From: Halobacillus litoralis
GTDB lineage: Bacteria > Bacillota > Bacilli > Bacillales > Halobacillaceae
NCBI RefSeq assembly: GCF_009856355.1
Contig: NZ_WMEW01000004.1
Span: forward strand, 124,001-188,000
Direction: 5' to 3'
Length of the DNA: 64,000 nt
In this document: one piece after another, positions 49,993-58,169 of the stretch
How the letters are laid out: each line of letters begins with the position of its first letter
How positions within the stretch are numbered: the stretch's first letter is position 1
Made by a program: the position numbers and the translations under genes
Notes under the pieces: generated by a model
Seen by the model: only the letters and a program-made list of their open reading frames with translations
Databases searched by the model: none
What the model was told of the DNA's origin: nothing

Positions 49993-50001
49993 ATTGTACC
50001 A
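49993..50001 (-). promoter_or_regulatory. Extended -10 promoter for lspA-rluD
   Basis: TGGTACAAT on the minus strand, 36 bases before lspA; weak -35. Confidence 0.5.
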
Positions 50002-50032
50002 CATTTTGACGGCCGAAACCTGCGCCCATAGG

Positions 50033-50061
50033 AAAAGGCACCGCTGCACAGAACGGTGCCT
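50033..50061 (-). terminator. Intrinsic terminator after divIVA
   Basis: Stem AGGCACCG/CGGTGCCT (50036-50043 with 50054-50061), 10-base loop, followed on the minus strand by TTTCC. Separates divIVA from lspA. Confidence 0.72.
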
Positions 50062-50094
50062 GATGAATGGCACGGACCAGTTTATGTAGAAGGC

Positions 50095-50619
50095 TTATGG
50101 CTGGGAGCTGTACTCCTGTTCCATTTTCCGCTCCACTTCCTGCTCATTGTCAATCTCTGTATCAAACAAATGATCCCAGTCATCATTTTCAATCATATCT
50201 ATCTGGGCTTCTACAAGCATACGGAGCCTTGTTTTGAACACTTTGGCCTGCTTTTTCATATCCTCGACTTCAATGGAGATCCGGCGTGATTTTTCCAGTG
50301 CTTCATTGATTATACGGTCAGCGTTCTTTTCCGCTTCCTTAATAATGAGTTTCGACTCTTTGTTTGCACTGGTCTTCACGTCTTCGGCCGTCTCCTGGGC
50401 AACAAGGATGGATTTATTCAATGTGGTTTCGATATCATTGAAATGACCAAGCCTCTCATTCAGCTGATTCACTTCCCGCTCCAGTTCTTTCTTTTGACGG
50501 ATGACGATTTCATAATCTTTGATGACCTGATCAAGAAATTCGTTCACCTCATCTTCGTCATACCCACGGAAGCCCCGGGTGAATTCTTTGTTATGAATAT
50601 CCAATGGTGTTAAAGGCAC
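50095..50619 (-). CDS. divIVA: Cell-division/polarity protein DivIVA
   Basis: Coiled-coil protein that binds negatively curved membrane at septa and poles and positions MinCD and, in sporulation, the origin through RacA. 174 residues. With the GTG at 50619 (RBS GGGGAGG eight bases before) the product begins MPLTPLDIHNKEFTRGFRGY, placing Phe17 and Arg18, the membrane-insertion pair, at their standard positions. Coiled coil about 28-155; acidic tail. A GTG three codons upstream overlaps the RBS and is rejected. Confidence 0.96.
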   Translation of the reverse strand: MPLTPLDIHNKEFTRGFRGYDEDEVNEFLDQVIKDYEIVIRQKKELEREVNQLNERLGHFNDIETTLNKSILVAQETAEDVKTSANKESKLIIKEAEKNADRIINEALEKSRRISIEVEDMKKQAKVFKTRLRMLVEAQIDMIENDDWDHLFDTEIDNEQEVERKMEQEYSSQP

Positions 50620-50693
50620 ACCAGCCACCTCCCCATCTACTCGTTATGTTAAAGATTCGACAACAACCTACGAATTCCTTCTTTTCGGCATGA

Positions 50694-51467
50694 TTAATTC
50701 AGCCGGGCTGTTATAATTTTGTACTTTTCCTTCTTCGTCTGTCCTGTTACTTCATCAAGCCGGCTCCGCCCTTTTCCCTTGAGAGAGATCAAATCCCCCG
50801 CCTCCAGAGAAAATGCTCCGTCCTCCACCGTTCTGAAATTCACCTTTACATGACCGCCTTCGATAAAAAGGCCGGCTTTCTTTCGGGACATGCCGTAGAT
50901 TTCTTTGACGATTACATCCAGACGGAGGGATGAGACAGTTGTTTCTTTTTTTGTCCATGTTTCATCACTTTCGATGCGCTCTGTCCATGGAACGTCCTTG
51001 AATTCAACGGTCGAACGTTTAATCCCTGTCAAATTCATCTTGATATAATCGCTGATCTCCGACGCAGCTGTCAGCTGAATCGTTCCATCCTTCACGACGA
51101 CATCCCCGATTTTCTCCCGGCGGATGCCGAGCGACATAAATGCACCAAGGACATCGCGGTGTTCCAACGCTACAAACTTCACCGGGTAATCAGCCTGAAG
51201 AAGGGTCAGCTGAAAATCCTCCTTGTCAATCTGCTCATAGTCCGGTGCAATGACCGCCCGCTTCCGCTCACTGTCCTCAGCACCGCCTTCAAGCTGGTAG
51301 ATCAAATCCGCATCGTTCCCCATAACCGCCTTGACGATCATTTGTTCACGCGGATCAAGGAAATCGGATAACCGCCTCTGATACTTTAAAGCTACATCCT
51401 CCCGCCAGGAGATGACCTGGTCGATGAACGAATGCTCTTCCTTTCTGAAATGCTGGTAAATGTCCAT
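50694..51467 (-). CDS. ylmH: S4-domain RNA-binding protein YlmH
   Basis: Ribosome-associated S4 protein that has been tied to ribosome quality control as a back-up to RqcH in B. subtilis. 257 residues: N-terminal YlmH domain (FLDPREQMIVKAVMG about 36), C-terminal S4 (about 180-240, SSLRLDVIVKEIYGMSRKKA). ATG at 51467 with GGAGGG; upstream in-frame ATG rejected. Interesting that rqcH is also in this window. Confidence 0.93.
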   Translation of the reverse strand: MDIYQHFRKEEHSFIDQVISWREDVALKYQRRLSDFLDPREQMIVKAVMGNDADLIYQLEGGAEDSERKRAVIAPDYEQIDKEDFQLTLLQADYPVKFVALEHRDVLGAFMSLGIRREKIGDVVVKDGTIQLTAASEISDYIKMNLTGIKRSTVEFKDVPWTERIESDETWTKKETTVSSLRLDVIVKEIYGMSRKKAGLFIEGGHVKVNFRTVEDGAFSLEAGDLISLKGKGRSRLDEVTGQTKKEKYKIITARLN

Positions 51468-51537
51468 AAAAAAACCCTCCATAACTACCAAAAGGAACAG
51501 AAAAGAGCGGGCAATGCTCTAGCTTCTGTTCCTTCTT

Positions 51538-51807
51538 TTATAACCCTGCAAGTATCCAGTAGAGTTGATTCAATCCCTGTGAAGCAAACCGCAGAACGAT
51601 AATAGCCACCAGCGGGGAAAGATCAATCATCCCAAGCGGCGGAATGATTTTCCGGAAGGGCTCAAGAAACGGTTCGGCCAGCCGGCCCAGAATCTGCCCA
51701 AAGCTGGATTCACGCGCTCCGGGAAACCAGGAAAGCAGGATGTAAATGATTAAGATCCAGCTGTATAATTGTAGTGCTGTCGTTAAAATGTTAAAAACAA
51801 AAGCCAT
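51538..51807 (-). CDS. ylmG: YggT/YlmG family membrane protein
   Basis: 89 residues with two membrane helices, about 7-27 (LQLYSWILIIYILLSWFPGA) and about 60-80 (LSPLVAIIVLRFASQGL), flanking EPFLEPFRKIIPPLG, the family signature. Conserved next to sepF in Gram-positives and cyanobacteria/plastids, with a likely accessory role in division or membrane assembly. Three bases after sepF. Confidence 0.93.
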   Translation of the reverse strand: MAFVFNILTTALQLYSWILIIYILLSWFPGARESSFGQILGRLAEPFLEPFRKIIPPLGMIDLSPLVAIIVLRFASQGLNQLYWILAGL

Positions 51808-51810
51808 GAC

Positions 51811-52257
51811 TTACCACCTTCTGTTCAAGTCCTCTTCTTCTGCTGCCATAATATCAGAAATCGATCCGGATATTTCTACATTATCCGGTGTACAGAGGAA
51901 GGTTTGTGAACCTAGTTTTTGAATGTCTCCACCTATAGCATATACGGTTCCGCTTAAAAAATCTACTATCCGCTTCGCCTGATTATGATCCACACGTTGA
52001 AGATTAATGACAACGGCGCGACGGCTGACCAGCTGATCCGCAATATTCTGTGCCTCATTATAGCTGTTCGGTTCACTTAAAACCATTTTAGATGAAGATT
52101 TGGCACTTTTCAGGCTGACGATATTCGTACCGTCCTGCTTCTTCGTGCTGCGCTGCGGCTGATGAGACTCTTCATCCTCCTCTTCGACTTCTTCTTCAAC
52201 ATATTCATATTCATCGTCTAACGTAAAAAATGAACGGAATTTATTTTTCAGGCTCAT
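51811..52257 (-). CDS. sepF: Cell division protein SepF
   Basis: Membrane anchor and bundler of FtsZ, overlapping in role with FtsA. 148 residues: N-terminal amphipathic helix [11 protein letters not shown], acidic linker ([11 protein letters not shown]), and C-terminal SepF domain with [20 protein letters not shown] (about 85) and [17 protein letters not shown] at 52257 with GAGGTG six bases before. Confidence 0.96.
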   Translation of the reverse strand: MSLKNKFRSFFTLDDEYEYVEEEVEEEDEESHQPQRSTKKQDGTNIVSLKSAKSSSKMVLSEPNSYNEAQNIADQLVSRRAVVINLQRVDHNQAKRIVDFLSGTVYAIGGDIQKLGSQTFLCTPDNVEISGSISDIMAAEEEDLNRRW

Positions 52258-52275
52258 TTCCATCACCTCATTGTT

Positions 52276-52950
52276 TTATTGTCCGCCGACAAGACAGGAA
52301 CCCAATCGTATGTGGGTAGCTCCCTCTTCTACCGCCAGCGCATAATCATTGCTCATTCCCATGGACAAATATTCACACGGGGCGTGGGCGTACCCTTTAT
52401 TCCTGATGCGGTCCCTTACGGCCCGCAGCTGACGAAACACGCCGCGCAGCCGCTCTTCATCTTCAATATGCGGGGCCATTGTCATCAGTCCGACGATTTT
52501 GACATTAGGGAAGGCTTCCATTGCTTCTACAAAACCTTCTACTTCAGAGGCAGGCAGTCCATGCTTCGAGTCCTCTCCGCTGATGTTCACCTGAACAAAG
52601 CAAGGCACGGTCGCGGAGGCTCTCTTATCAATTTCCTTTGCGAGTGAACGCCTGTCCAAGGAATGGATCATCGACACATAATCGATGACTTCCTTCACTT
52701 TACGTGACTGCAGCGACCCGATAAAATGCCAGGTGGCTTCAGCGCCGATGGCTTCATATTTTTCGAGCAATCCTTCCTTCCGGTTCTCCCCAAGGTTGCA
52801 AAGACCAGCATCCAACGCTTCCTGTGCGCGTTCGACAGACACATATTTCGTAACAGCTACAATGGATACTTCCTTGGGGTCACGACCACACCTTTGGCAG
52901 GCCTGCTCAATATTTTCTTTAATTTGTGCCAGATTTTCTGCTACAGACAT
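52276..52950 (-). CDS. ylmE: PLP-binding protein YggS/YlmE
   Basis: Pyridoxal-phosphate homeostasis protein, 224 residues, alanine-racemase-like barrel. PLP lysine in VSIVAVTKYVSVERAQEAL (about 29), then LGENRKEGLLEKYE (about 53), FIGSLQSRKVKEV (about 76) and SMGMSNDYALAVEEGATHIR (about 196). ATG at 52950. Conserved ylmD-ylmE-sepF order. Confidence 0.94.
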   Translation of the reverse strand: MSVAENLAQIKENIEQACQRCGRDPKEVSIVAVTKYVSVERAQEALDAGLCNLGENRKEGLLEKYEAIGAEATWHFIGSLQSRKVKEVIDYVSMIHSLDRRSLAKEIDKRASATVPCFVQVNISGEDSKHGLPASEVEGFVEAMEAFPNVKIVGLMTMAPHIEDEERLRGVFRQLRAVRDRIRNKGYAHAPCEYLSMGMSNDYALAVEEGATHIRLGSCLVGGQ

Positions 52951-52971
52951 TTCTAAACTCCTTCCCGTCCC

Positions 52972-53769
52972 TTACGCTCTCAAAGCAATAAAACCGAGCA
53001 TCCGCCCTGTTTTTCCCTGATCGCGGCGATGGGAGTAAAACTGATCTTCCTTCTCATATGTACATGCACTGGAAACCTGAACAGCGGATTCCTGCATTCC
53101 CATTTCCATTAACATTTGTCTATTCAGTTCTTTCAAATCCAGCTGATACCGGCTTCCGCCTTTATCCGAAACACATGATTCATGATAGTGCTTCGGTATA
53201 TGACGTATGACGTTATCGTCCACTTCATAATGCTCTGCACTGATGCATGGACCGATGACCACCTGTATATCCTCCCTGGAACATCCTTTCTCCTCCAGAG
53301 CGGAAATCATTCGGCCGGCCATCCCGTGGACGGTGCCTTTCCACCCCGCATGAGCAATCCCAATCCACTGGGATTCAGGATCGAAAAAATAAAGGGGCAC
53401 ACAATCGGCATAAAAAGCTCCGAGAACAAGGTTCTTTTCCTTTGTGATCAGCCCGTCCACGCCGGCAACAGCTGTATCCAGTGACTTGGAACCAGCACCC
53501 GCCGGCTGGGAGCCGGCATCAGCAGCTTCTGTGCCGTGAACCTGCTCACCAATGACCCACCGGGACAATGGGATACCGATTTCATCCGCAAGAAGCTTAC
53601 GGTTTTCAATGACCAGGTCCTTTTCATCTTGGACATGGAGCCCCATATTCATGGATGCATAAGAACCGTGGCTGAGCCCCCCGTTCCGTGTCGTTATCCC
53701 GGAAATGATTTCAGGATACTGATGGAAACAGGACAGCTGTCGTATTGATTGTTGTTTGAAGGGTTCCAT
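52972..53769 (-). CDS. ylmD: Purine nucleoside phosphorylase / laccase-domain protein YlmD (YfiH family)
   Basis: 265 residues of the DUF152/YfiH family, shown in relatives to act on purine nucleosides and also described as peptidoglycan-editing or polyphenol oxidase. Metal/catalytic motif GAFYADCVPLYF (about 115) and GIAHAGWKGTVHGMAGRMI (about 137) with conserved His/Cys, plus VIGPCISAEHYEV (about 170) and YSHRRDQGKTGRMLGFI near the end. Twenty-one bases before ylmE. Confidence 0.93.
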   Translation of the reverse strand: MEPFKQQSIRQLSCFHQYPEIISGITTRNGGLSHGSYASMNMGLHVQDEKDLVIENRKLLADEIGIPLSRWVIGEQVHGTEAADAGSQPAGAGSKSLDTAVAGVDGLITKEKNLVLGAFYADCVPLYFFDPESQWIGIAHAGWKGTVHGMAGRMISALEEKGCSREDIQVVIGPCISAEHYEVDDNVIRHIPKHYHESCVSDKGGSRYQLDLKELNRQMLMEMGMQESAVQVSSACTYEKEDQFYSHRRDQGKTGRMLGFIALRA

Positions 53770-53825
53770 TTCTTTACCACCTCAATTTCATTCATTTTAA
53801 CACATTTTTCTTCTGTTTTCCTGCT

Positions 53826-54101
53826 CTATTCTGTTGAATCTGTCTTTTGGACTGTCGGCAGACCTTTGTAAGCAGACTTTTTTACTAATATGACGTCCGC
53901 CCCTACGTTGACAATCTGGTCCCACGGGATGATCATCTCTTCTTCTTTTCCAAACAGCCCCATAGCCTTTCCTTTCAACGTCAGCACAATTCCTTTCAAG
54001 CGGCCCCGCTGAGTATCAATATCAAGGTCACTGATATACCCGAGACGTTCTCCGGTTTCCATGGCGATAACGTCTTTCATCTGCAGCTCGGTGATTTTCA
54101 T
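53826..54101 (-). CDS. ylmC: PRC-barrel protein of the YlmC/YmxH family
   Basis: 91 residues; PRC-barrel-like fold with DVIAMETGERLGYISDLDID (about 9) and GRLKGIVLTLKGKAMGLFGK (about 32). The family is usually found in spore formers beside sigG; molecular role unknown. ATG at 54101. Separated from sigG by a strong terminator, so transcribed alone or from a promoter I could not resolve in 54102-54212. Confidence 0.9.
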   Translation of the reverse strand: MKITELQMKDVIAMETGERLGYISDLDIDTQRGRLKGIVLTLKGKAMGLFGKEEEMIIPWDQIVNVGADVILVKKSAYKGLPTVQKTDSTE

Positions 54102-54212
54102 TTCAGCTCACACTCCTTATCTTACTATATGCAGCGGCTGTGGAGAATAGAAAAACAGCCGGGCTCCCGGTATTCTTCAACCGTTGCAAAAATGTGTGGA
54201 AAGGATGGGAAA

Positions 54213-54256
54213 CAAAAAGAACTTTTCTGCCGGATGCCCGGCAGAAAAGTTCTTTT
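54213..54256 (-). terminator. Intrinsic terminator after sigG
   Basis: Perfect 19-bp stem (54215-54233 with 54238-54256), loop ATGC, T run on the minus strand. Overlaps the sigG stop. Confidence 0.92.
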
Positions 54257-55034
54257 ATTGAAACATGGATGTATTCATTTCTTTAATCGCAGCTTTTTCA
54301 AGCCTCGACACCTGCGCCTGGGAGATTCCGATTTCCTCTGCCACTTCCATCTGGGTCTTTCCCTGAAAGAAGCGCTTGGTCAAAATCATCTTTTCCCTGT
54401 CGTTCAGTTTTTTCATTCCTTCCCTTAAAGACAGTTCATCAATCCATACGGTATCTTTCTCCCTATCATCCTTCAGCTGATCCACCACAAAGATCGGGTC
54501 GCCCCCATCATTGTAGATCGGCTCAAATAAAGAGACCGGATCCTGAATAGCGTCCATGGCGAATACAACATCTTCGTGAGGAACACCCATCCGATCGGCG
54601 ATTTCATGTGGCGCCGGATCCTTATTCGTTTCACTGATCATCTTCTCCCGCATCTGCAGGGCCTTGTAGGCTGTATCACGAAGGGACCGTGAAACACGGA
54701 TCGGGTTATTGTCTCTTAAATATCTTCGGATTTCTCCGATAATCATAGGTACAGCATAGGTGGAAAATTTGACATTGTGACTGAGATCGAAGTTATCTAT
54801 GGACTTCATAAGGCCGATGCATCCCACTTGGAATAAATCGTCCCCATATTCTCCACGATTGTTAAAGCGTTGAATCACGGACAAAACTAAGCGGAGGTTA
54901 CCATTCACCAGCTGTTCCCTGGCTTCAAGCTCTCCACTCTGCAGTCGTACAAACAGGTCTTTCATTTCTGTGTTTTTCAGTACCGGAAGTTTTGATGTAT
55001 CTACGCCGCATATCTCTACTTTATGTCGTGTCAA
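54255..55034 (-). CDS. sigG: Late forespore sigma factor SigG (TTG start)
   Basis: RNA polymerase sigma factor of the late forespore. 259 residues; begins with KVEICGVDTSKLPVLKN, the anti-sigma contact segment, then region 2 (DDLFQVGCIGLMKSIDNFDL, about 70; STYAVPMIIGEIRRYLRDN, about 95) and region 4 with REKMILTKRFFQGKTQMEVA (about 216). The only start that fits is TTG at 55034, with GGGAGG eight bases before. Weak start codons also occur for spoIIIG elsewhere. Preceded by a sigma-F-like promoter and downstream of sigE. Confidence 0.96.
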   Translation of the reverse strand: MTRHKVEICGVDTSKLPVLKNTEMKDLFVRLQSGELEAREQLVNGNLRLVLSVIQRFNNRGEYGDDLFQVGCIGLMKSIDNFDLSHNVKFSTYAVPMIIGEIRRYLRDNNPIRVSRSLRDTAYKALQMREKMISETNKDPAPHEIADRMGVPHEDVVFAMDAIQDPVSLFEPIYNDGGDPIFVVDQLKDDREKDTVWIDELSLREGMKKLNDREKMILTKRFFQGKTQMEVAEEIGISQAQVSRLEKAAIKEMNTSMFQ

Positions 55035-55068
55035 TGTAAGACCCTCCCAGGAAGCTGTAATCAGTTTT

Positions 55069-55097
55069 CAGTATCTCCCTGGGTGGGAATTTTATGC
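55069..55097 (-). promoter_or_regulatory. Candidate sigma-F/G promoter for sigG
   Basis: GCATA (55097-55093) and GGAGATACTG (55078-55069), which fits the sigma-F -10 pattern GGnRAnAnTR fully; spacing is 14 bases, a little short. Confidence 0.45.
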
Positions 55098-55117
55098 ATC
55101 CACTTTATTCGGTGCCT

Positions 55118-55837
55118 TTAGACCATTTTATCGAACTCCCGCTGCAGTCGGCGGATGATTTTTTTCTCAAGCCTTGATATATATGACTGGGAAATCCCCA
55201 TCATATCGGCTACATCTTTCTGGGTTTTCTCTTTCTTGCCTATCAGCCCGAAGCGCAGCTCCATAATTTGTTTTTCCCGGTCGTTCAACTGTTCGAGTGC
55301 CGATTTGAGCAGTTTTTTATCGATTTTCTTTTCGATCCCTTTCGTAATCAAATCTTCTTCCGTTCCAAGAATATCGGATAATAACAGTTCGTTGCCGTCC
55401 CAATCGACATTCAGCGGCTCATCAAAGGAAACTTCGGTTTTCAGTTTATTGCTTTTCCTCAGGTGCATCAGAATTTCATTTTCAATACAGCGGGAGGCAT
55501 AGGTGGCAAGCTTGATCTTTTTCTCCGGGTCAAACGTGTTCACAGCCTTGATCAGCCCTATGGTCCCGATACTGATCAGGTCTTCTATATTTAACCCTGT
55601 GTTTTCAAACTTTCTGGCAATATAAACAACAAGACGCAGATTCCTCTCAATCAGCATAGCCCTGGCAGCTTTGTCCCCTTTCGGAAGACGCTCCAGAAGC
55701 TCTTTTTCCTCTTCTCTGGAAAGGGGCGGTGGAAGTGCCTCACTGCCCCCGATATAGTAAATTTCATCCTGCTTGATCCCGAGCTTCATTAACAACCGGT
55801 AATACCAGAGCCGCGCTCTGAACAGCCACTTGAACAT
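55118..55837 (-). CDS. sigE: Early mother-cell sigma factor SigE (pro-protein)
   Basis: Made as pro-SigE and cleaved by SpoIIGA. 239 residues, same as B. subtilis. Pro-sequence [20 protein letters not shown] (residues 1-20) precedes the cleavage region around [17 protein letters not shown]. Region 2 [20 protein letters not shown] (about 78) and region 4 [20 protein letters not shown] (about 205). ATG at 55837 with AAGGAGG; an earlier in-frame ATG contains that RBS. Overlap-free, 17 bases after spoIIGA. Confidence 0.97.
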   Translation of the reverse strand: MFKWLFRARLWYYRLLMKLGIKQDEIYYIGGSEALPPPLSREEEKELLERLPKGDKAARAMLIERNLRLVVYIARKFENTGLNIEDLISIGTIGLIKAVNTFDPEKKIKLATYASRCIENEILMHLRKSNKLKTEVSFDEPLNVDWDGNELLLSDILGTEEDLITKGIEKKIDKKLLKSALEQLNDREKQIMELRFGLIGKKEKTQKDVADMMGISQSYISRLEKKIIRRLQREFDKMV

Positions 55838-55854
55838 GGAATCCTCCTTCTCCA

Positions 55855-56766
55855 TTACGCAGATTTTCCTTTGACCATGACATGGGGGTGAATCAGCATT
55901 TGATATAGTCCGTCACGTGTTAACGGTTGATGCTGGACGCCGACGAGAGGCTGTTTGATCACCAGCGGACCTTCACTCGTCTTCACTGTGATTTGATCAA
56001 TCATGAGTGTAACGAGAAGCCTGCCGGAGATCCCCGCGGCCTGATAAGGAACGAGCCGCACAGCAGATTGGATGGTTTCCGGCAGTTCATGAAGAGAAGC
56101 AAGCACTTCTTCTTCCGTTAACTTCTCCAGTTCTCCCTCTGCCAAAAGCTGCTTCCAGACCGACGGATCAGCGAGAAAAACCATTTTTCTGCTTACTGGA
56201 TCGATCAGCTGGTTTCCACTGTCGACTAGTCCTTTGCACACAGCAGTTTGACCGTTCCACGTCATTTCCACCTCATAAACATCCTCATATTTCAATTGGT
56301 GAATTTGAATCTGGTTGAAGCGCCATTTAGTAAACACATAAGCCGATGGACACCCGGCAGCTACAAACAGCCAGCTCACCGGATCCCCGTACCCGCCGCT
56401 GAACGTGACCACCGCTCCTTTCAGAACGTCCACTTCGGAAGCCAGAAAGAAGTGAACCCCCATCATGCTGCCTCCAATGGCAAAGGTTACGAAATAAAAC
56501 GTAACCCACTGGACGAAAAAAGCCCGGAGGGAAGTAAAGGTAAAGGCAGTAAGGACGATGCCCATGGAAAAGATTATTTTCCCTGCACTGCCCACCAGCC
56601 ATGAGTCGGGCATATAAATGGTCACCGGCACTATGAGCGATGCTGCAAGAGCTCCGGCAGCCATCCGCCATCTCGAGGACCCCGCACGGGTGAGGCCCTG
56701 GGTAAGCGACAGAATCATGCCGTCCATCAAAAGATTAAGCAGCCAGACAGCATCCAGGTATAAAAT
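55855..56766 (-). CDS. spoIIGA: Pro-sigma-E processing protease SpoIIGA (apparent ATT start)
   Basis: Membrane aspartic protease that activates pro-SigE in the mother cell. Five hydrophobic N-terminal segments (about 1-150) and a C-terminal protease domain with catalytic Asp in [14 protein letters not shown] (about 178). Reading back from the first ATG (56727) or TTG (56730), the frame stays open and homologous: [20 protein letters not shown] matches the family N-terminus YLDVIWLLN. The only codon near the start with a good RBS (GGGAGG, eight bases) is ATT at 56766. 303 residues from there, versus 309 in B. subtilis. A TTG start at 56730 would delete half of helix 1. Confidence 0.9.
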   Translation of the reverse strand: MLYLDAVWLLNLLMDGMILSLTQGLTRAGSSRWRMAAGALAASLIVPVTIYMPDSWLVGSAGKIIFSMGIVLTAFTFTSLRAFFVQWVTFYFVTFAIGGSMMGVHFFLASEVDVLKGAVVTFSGGYGDPVSWLFVAAGCPSAYVFTKWRFNQIQIHQLKYEDVYEVEMTWNGQTAVCKGLVDSGNQLIDPVSRKMVFLADPSVWKQLLAEGELEKLTEEEVLASLHELPETIQSAVRLVPYQAAGISGRLLVTLMIDQITVKTSEGPLVIKQPLVGVQHQPLTRDGLYQMLIHPHVMVKGKSA

Positions 56767-56799
56767 CCTCTCTCCCTCCCTTTATCTGTTGTTACACCG

Positions 56800-56833
56800 A
56801 GTATAAGCCCGTCCTGCTGAAAAGTCTGTCGCA
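56800..56833 (-). promoter_or_regulatory. Candidate Spo0A-controlled promoter of the spoIIG operon
   Basis: TATACT (-10, 56805-56800) with a TTGCGA 23 bases upstream, and a 0A-box-like TGTCGCA at 56827-56833 overlapping that -35. B. subtilis spoIIG likewise has an unusually wide spacer and 0A boxes at -35. Confidence 0.45.
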
Positions 56834-56878
56834 ATCTGATTATGCTGCTGGCAAGTTTTGTAGAAGACTGAAAATGTC

Positions 56879-56916
56879 AAAAAAAAGCCGCCGTACTCTT
56901 GGAGAGTACGGCGGCT
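56879..56916 (-). terminator. Intrinsic terminator after ftsZ
   Basis: Perfect 14-bp stem AGCCGCCGTACTCT/AGAGTACGGCGGCT (56886-56899 with 56903-56916), 3-base loop, T8 on the minus strand. Confidence 0.94.
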
Positions 56917-56927
56917 GCCGGCCATCA

Positions 56928-58094
56928 TCAGCGGCGGCGGTTACGATTTCTTAGGAATGTTGGGATATCCAGGGTATCTTCTTCCTGAGTATTCCCTTTC
57001 TGCTGTGGCTGAGGTGCTTCACGACGCGGTTGTTCTTCACGAACAGTACTGCGTTCACGTTCCGTCGGCTGCTGTTGTTGAGGAGCAGGTTTCTGCTGGT
57101 TGATCTGAGGGCGCTTTTTCTGCTGTCCCTGAGCCAGCTGAGACTCGTCAAATCCAGTTGCAATAACCGTCACAACAATTTCATCCTTAAGGTTCTCATT
57201 GATAACAGAACCGAAGATGACGTTTACTTCCTGATCAGCGGCTGATGTTACGATATCAGCGGCTTCCTGTACTTCGTACAAGCTCAGATTCGCACCTCCA
57301 CTGATATTCATCAGCACCCCGTGGGCACCATCAATGGATGTTTCAAGAAGCGGAGAGGAAATCGCTTTTTTAGCAGCTTCTGCTGCGCGGCTTTCCCCTG
57401 TAGCAATACCGATACCCATCAAGGCAGAGCCTTTGTCCACCATGATCGTTTTCACGTCGGCGAAGTCCACGTTGATCAGACCAGGAACGGCGATCAAGTC
57501 GGAAATCCCCTGTACACCTTGACGAAGGACGTTATCTGCCTCACGGAAGGCTTCCAGCATTGGTGTATTCTTATCTACAATCTCAAGAAGGCGGTCGTTT
57601 GGTATCACAATCAATGTGTCTACAGCGCCTTTCAAGCCTTCGATTCCGCCTGTAGCCTGTGTAGAGCGCTTACGCCCTTCAAACGTAAACGGACGTGTCA
57701 CAACTCCGACTGTCAGTGCACCAAGCTCTTTAGCGACTTGTGCGATGACAGGAGCTGCACCAGTACCGGTTCCTCCGCCCATTCCAGCGGTAACAAAGAC
57801 CATGTCGGCCCCTTGAAGAGCTTCTTCAATCTGCTCTTTGCTTTCTTCAGCCGCTTTGCGGCCGACTTCCGGGTTGGCTCCGGCGCCAAGTCCGCGTGTC
57901 AATTTTCCACCAATCTGCATTTTCACTTCTGCTTTAGATAAGTTCAATGCCTGGGCGTCTGTATTGACAGCGATAAATTCCACACCCTGGACTCCATGTT
58001 CAATCATTCGGTTGACGGCGTTGCTTCCGCCGCCTCCTACACCGATTACTTTAATAGTTGCCAGCTGATCCATGCTTGTATCAAAATCTAACAT
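56928..58094 (-). CDS. ftsZ: Cell division GTPase FtsZ
   Basis: Tubulin-like GTPase that forms the Z ring. 388 residues. N-terminal [19 protein letters not shown] (about 14), tubulin signature [15 protein letters not shown] (about 104), T7 loop NVDFADVK (about 208), variable Gln-rich linker (about 318-370) and the conserved C-terminal peptide DIPTFLRNR for FtsA/SepF binding, ending in Arg-rich residues. ATG at 58094; 75 bases after ftsA. Confidence 0.98.
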   Translation of the reverse strand: MLDFDTSMDQLATIKVIGVGGGGSNAVNRMIEHGVQGVEFIAVNTDAQALNLSKAEVKMQIGGKLTRGLGAGANPEVGRKAAEESKEQIEEALQGADMVFVTAGMGGGTGTGAAPVIAQVAKELGALTVGVVTRPFTFEGRKRSTQATGGIEGLKGAVDTLIVIPNDRLLEIVDKNTPMLEAFREADNVLRQGVQGISDLIAVPGLINVDFADVKTIMVDKGSALMGIGIATGESRAAEAAKKAISSPLLETSIDGAHGVLMNISGGANLSLYEVQEAADIVTSAADQEVNVIFGSVINENLKDEIVVTVIATGFDESQLAQGQQKKRPQINQQKPAPQQQQPTERERSTVREEQPRREAPQPQQKGNTQEEDTLDIPTFLRNRNRRR

Positions 58095-58169
58095 CTTCCG
58101 TTCCTCCTAATACACGAGATTACAAGATTTATTGCTTCGTCCGTCGATCGACCGACTCAAACTTGTGAT

